64,000 nt of DNA from FEB-12 sp964503315 (GTDB lineage: Bacteria; Zixibacteria; MSB-5A5; GN15; FEB-12). The first letter of the stretch is position 1. Each line of letters opens with the position of its first letter. A program made the translations under genes and the position numbers. Below are positions 61,692 to 64,000 of the stretch, piece by piece. The notes under the pieces are model-generated. The model made no database searches, was not told the origin of the DNA, and saw only the letters and a list, made by a program, of their open reading frames with translations. Location of the stretch: the NCBI GenBank assembly GCA_964503315.1, contig CAZCZL010000004.1:124001-188000 (forward strand), in the 5' to 3' direction.

Positions 61692-62218
61692 GAATTATGT
61701 CCTACTGCGTGTTTGATCGATTTCAGTTTGTCGCGAAGTTCGGCGGCCCGCTCGAAATCCTCGGCGGTGATCGCCTTGCGCAATTCTGTCTCCAGTCGCT
61801 CTTCTTCCTTGATCGGCAGGAGCACTTCGCCCCGCTCGGCAACCTCCGGAAGTTCCGGCGATTTGCCACGGTGCAACGACGCGCCATGTATCTTGCGCAT
61901 GATAGACTCCAGCCGCGGACGGAAGGTCCGGTAGCAATCGCCGCATCCAAACCGCCCAAGACGAGTGAACTCGTCGAAAGTCAGCTTGCAGTTCGGGCAG
62001 ACCAGCGCATCCTGCGGCGCTCCCACCCCTTCAGGGGCAAGACTTTTGGCCAGATTGGTCAGGATCTCGGCCAGGGGAAACGGCATATTATCCAGCGGCG
62101 AATGGAATCCGCGCGCCGAGGCGCACTCCCTGCAGAGCGCCAGCGATATCTTTTCGTTGTTGATGATCTGCGTCAGGTTGACCTGCGCTTCCCGCTTCTT
62201 ACAGTCCTGGCATACCAT
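61688..62218 (-). CDS. mcsA: McsA, activator of the arginine kinase
   Basis: The 176-residue protein has two pairs of zinc-binding CxxC motifs: CQDC at residues 3-6 with CRECA, and CPNC with CGDC. A C-terminal UVR motif follows (LRKAITAEDFERAAELRDKL), which can contact ClpC. This layout is that of McsA. In Bacillus it lies between ctsR and mcsB; no ctsR is present here. Instead lolD lies 20 nt upstream in the same direction, so the gene may be co-transcribed with lipoprotein transport genes. Confidence 0.92.
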   Translation of the reverse strand: MVCQDCKKREAQVNLTQIINNEKISLALCRECASARGFHSPLDNMPFPLAEILTNLAKSLAPEGVGAPQDALVCPNCKLTFDEFTRLGRFGCGDCYRTFRPRLESIMRKIHGASLHRGKSPELPEVAERGEVLLPIKEEERLETELRKAITAEDFERAAELRDKLKSIKHAVGHNS

Positions 62219-62238
62219 GGTTGTCGCGTGTCCTTCCG

Positions 62239-62934
62239 TTAACCGTGCAGCCTGCCGTCAGCCATATGCAACTGACGGGTGCATCGTTCGGCCAGCTCCT
62301 GGTTATGCGTTGCGATCAAAAATGTGGTCGACTTTTCGGAGTTGAGACGGAAGAGCAGATCGTGGAGCATGCGACCAGTCGCCGAATCGAGATTCCCGGA
62401 TGGCTCATCCGCCAGCACAACTCCCGGATCATTGGCCAGTGCGCGGGCGACCGCTACTCGCTGTTGTTCCCCGCCCGACAACTGGTCTGGACGGTGACTT
62501 TTTCTACCACTTAAACCAACTTCCGCCAATAACAGTTCCCCCTGTCGGGCCGCATCAGTCCGCTTAACCCCGGCTAACAGCATGGGGATCATGACATTCT
62601 CCAGTGCGGTGAAATCCTCGAGCAGGTAATGAAACTGGAACACAAAGCCAACTTTCTGATTCCGTATCTTCGCTCGTTCTTCTTCCGTCAGAGAGCTGAA
62701 GGCCATACCATCCAGACTCACCTGACCGTCACTCGGGCGATCTAGCCCACCTAGAATATGCAGCAAGGTCGATTTCCCTACCCCGGAGACCCCGGTGATT
62801 GCGACCATCTCGCCGCGTTTCACCGCAAGATCCACGCCCTTGAGCACCTGGAGAGTCCCCTCCGCCGTCTCAAACTGACGGTGAACTCCCGTTGCCTCAA
62901 GAATATGCTTAGACTGCTGCACGGACAGCTCCAT
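62239..62934 (-). CDS. lolD: Lipoprotein-releasing ABC transporter ATP-binding protein LolD
   Basis: The 231-residue ATPase has Walker A GVSGVGKST near residue 48, the Q-loop FVFQFHYLLEDFTALENV, the signature LSGGEQQRVA near 150 and Walker B VVLADEPSGNLD. The extended Q-loop region LLEDFTALENVMIP and the permease partner upstream identify LolD, which powers release of lipoproteins from the inner membrane to LolA. It lies 90 nt downstream of the permease gene. Confidence 0.9.
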   Translation of the reverse strand: MELSVQQSKHILEATGVHRQFETAEGTLQVLKGVDLAVKRGEMVAITGVSGVGKSTLLHILGGLDRPSDGQVSLDGMAFSSLTEEERAKIRNQKVGFVFQFHYLLEDFTALENVMIPMLLAGVKRTDAARQGELLLAEVGLSGRKSHRPDQLSGGEQQRVAVARALANDPGVVLADEPSGNLDSATGRMLHDLLFRLNSEKSTTFLIATHNQELAERCTRQLHMADGRLHG

Positions 62935-63024
62935 CCTGACCGGTAACCCGGCTACCTGTTGACTGACTATCCGTTACATTCATTGTCGCCATTCTTGCTC
63001 AAAGTTTTAGCAGGGCAAGGACAT

Positions 63025-64000
63025 CTACTTGCGAAGCACCTCTACTACCGACATCCGGGCCGCCTGGCTCGCGGGATACAGCGCTGCCAGATAGCAGATG
63101 GTCAGGGTCACCAACCCCGCCAGGCCAAAGTCAACCCAATGAACCTCAATCGGGACGTAGCTGACAAAATAGAGATCCGCCGGCAATGACACCACTTTGT
63201 AGCGGTTTTGGATGAACGCCAATACCAGCGCCAACGTCCACCCGACTCCCACTCCTATCACCGCAATGAATATCCCCTTCATAACAAAAATCCTGCGGAT
63301 ACCGGCAGGAGTGGTCCCGAGTGTTTTGAGTATCCCTATCTCCGCGCGCTTTTCCATGGTCAGCATGACAAGCGTGGAGATGATCGAGAAGGCGGCGACC
63401 AGCACAATCAGAATGAAACCGAGCCCAAGCACCAGTTTTTCAATAGCTATCCAGGAGAAGAGGTTTTTGTGCAGCACATTCCAGGGCACGACATCATACT
63501 CGTTTCCAAGCGATGAATCGATCACCGGTGTCAGTCTCTCCGCCTCGTAGATATCTGTCAATTTGAGATGAACCGCGGTCGCGACATCCCCCATCATAAA
63601 CAGCTTCTGTGCGGATTCGAGTGAAATGTAGGTCAACTCGCCATCGAATTCGTAGTATCCAGTCTCGAATATTCCCGCCACATAGAACTTCATGATGCGG
63701 GGAGAGATACTTCGCCGTAGATCCTCGCCACGTAGCGCGTACAGGGCGACTTCCTGGCCAACATACACTCCCAGTCGGTCGGCAAGATTCTTCCCCAGCA
63801 CGATCCCCGGCAATGAGTCCCCATTGATGAGCGTCCGCTCGAAGTTGTACGACCCCTCTTTGATATCCCGGGCAATGTTCGCGGTCTGTTGCTCTTTGGC
63901 GGGGTCAATGCCTCGCACCACCACGCCATCCCCCTGCCCTGATTCCGAACTGATCGCGGCTTTGTAATAGATAAATGGTGAGGCCGCCACCACACCAGGG
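63025..64000 (-). CDS. LolC/LolE-type permease (5' end outside window)
   Basis: The frame is open to the right edge, so the N-terminal helix and part of the periplasmic domain are missing; about 325 residues remain. Visible are the MacB-like periplasmic region (PFIYYKAAIS, RGIDPAKEQ, GIVLGKNLADRLGV) and the FtsX core, whose first helix is followed by LVMLTMEKRAEIGILKTLG. Two further helices and VEVLRK at the end complete it. This matches LolC/E permeases. With LolD it would extract lipoproteins, such as the parvulin lipoprotein of this window. Whether it is a single LolF-like permease cannot be decided. Confidence 0.88.
   Translation of the reverse strand, partial: PGVVAASPFIYYKAAISSESGQGDGVVVRGIDPAKEQQTANIARDIKEGSYNFERTLINGDSLPGIVLGKNLADRLGVYVGQEVALYALRGEDLRRSISPRIMKFYVAGIFETGYYEFDGELTYISLESAQKLFMMGDVATAVHLKLTDIYEAERLTPVIDSSLGNEYDVVPWNVLHKNLFSWIAIEKLVLGLGFILIVLVAAFSIISTLVMLTMEKRAEIGILKTLGTTPAGIRRIFVMKGIFIAVIGVGVGWTLALVLAFIQNRYKVVSLPADLYFVSYVPIEVHWVDFGLAGLVTLTICYLAALYPASQAARMSVVEVLRK

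Overview
The window is a gene-dense stretch of bacterial chromosome of moderate-to-high GC content from a Gram-negative organism that respires oxygen. Gram-negative character is shown by an outer-membrane beta-barrel protein, a Lol-type lipoprotein ABC transporter, SurA-like periplasmic parvulins and a lipoprotein. Several traits point to the FCB superphylum. These are a PorV-like barrel protein, a giant secreted protein ending in an NPFNP-type C-terminal sorting domain, dockerin and cohesin modules, an HprK kinase without other PTS sugar genes nearby, a fused CcoN-CcoO oxidase subunit and an McsA-McsB-ClpC set. A Zixibacteria-like lineage would fit, but that placement is inference: no rRNA gene is present.

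Layout. 1-2.3 kb: end of a PorV-like barrel gene, a SemiSWEET transporter and a TolB-like propeller protein. 2.3-5.5 kb (minus): an unknown exported protein followed by secD and secF. 5.6-8.4 kb: an M16 zinc protease. 8.4-11.3 kb (minus): an operon with a consensus sigma-70 promoter, encoding a DUF502 membrane protein, an EIIA-CBS fusion and a Na/Ca-type exchanger. 11.4-21.5 kb (minus): an 11-gene complex I operon, nuoA-B-C-D-H-I-J-K-L-M-N, without nuoE, F or G. 21.8-24.5 kb (minus): RidA, DoxX, an HD-GYP protein and an unknown protein. 24.8-28 kb: a small basic protein (plus), then a MoxR/Mg-chelatase-like AAA ATPase with a VWA partner. 27.8-32.2 kb (minus): hprK, two parvulin chaperones and an S4 protein. 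32.4 kb: tRNA-Asn with promoter and terminator.

33.3-42.9 kb is one 3188-residue secreted protein: signal peptide, VWA domain, 26 cysteine-containing Ig/PKD-like repeats, cohesin-like domain, dockerin-like repeats and a sorting domain. The repeats show a higher-order period of three domains (about 765-771 bp). 43.2-51.5 kb is a complete cbb3 oxidase locus: ccoI, ccoS, fused ccoNO, ccoQ, one-heme ccoP, ccoG, ccoH and a TauE/SafE-like membrane protein. A regulator with a degenerate receiver and a Fis-type HTH lies tail-to-tail with it. 52-57.4 kb (minus): fumC, an M1-like metallopeptidase and an M48 protease. 57.6-64 kb (minus): rpmA, then mcsA-mcsB-clpC (protein arginine phosphorylation and degradation) and lolD with the end of a lolC/E permease.

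How the parts fit. Electrons from complex I (probably fed by something other than NADH) would reach the cbb3 oxidase through quinone and a bc-type complex not seen here, with fumarase feeding the same metabolism. Identical TGTGA-N6-TCACA sites, the CRP-family consensus, lie just upstream of both nuoA and fumC and suggest shared control. Several other strong palindromes sit in promoters or leaders. Nothing here looks like a phage, insertion sequence or CRISPR array.
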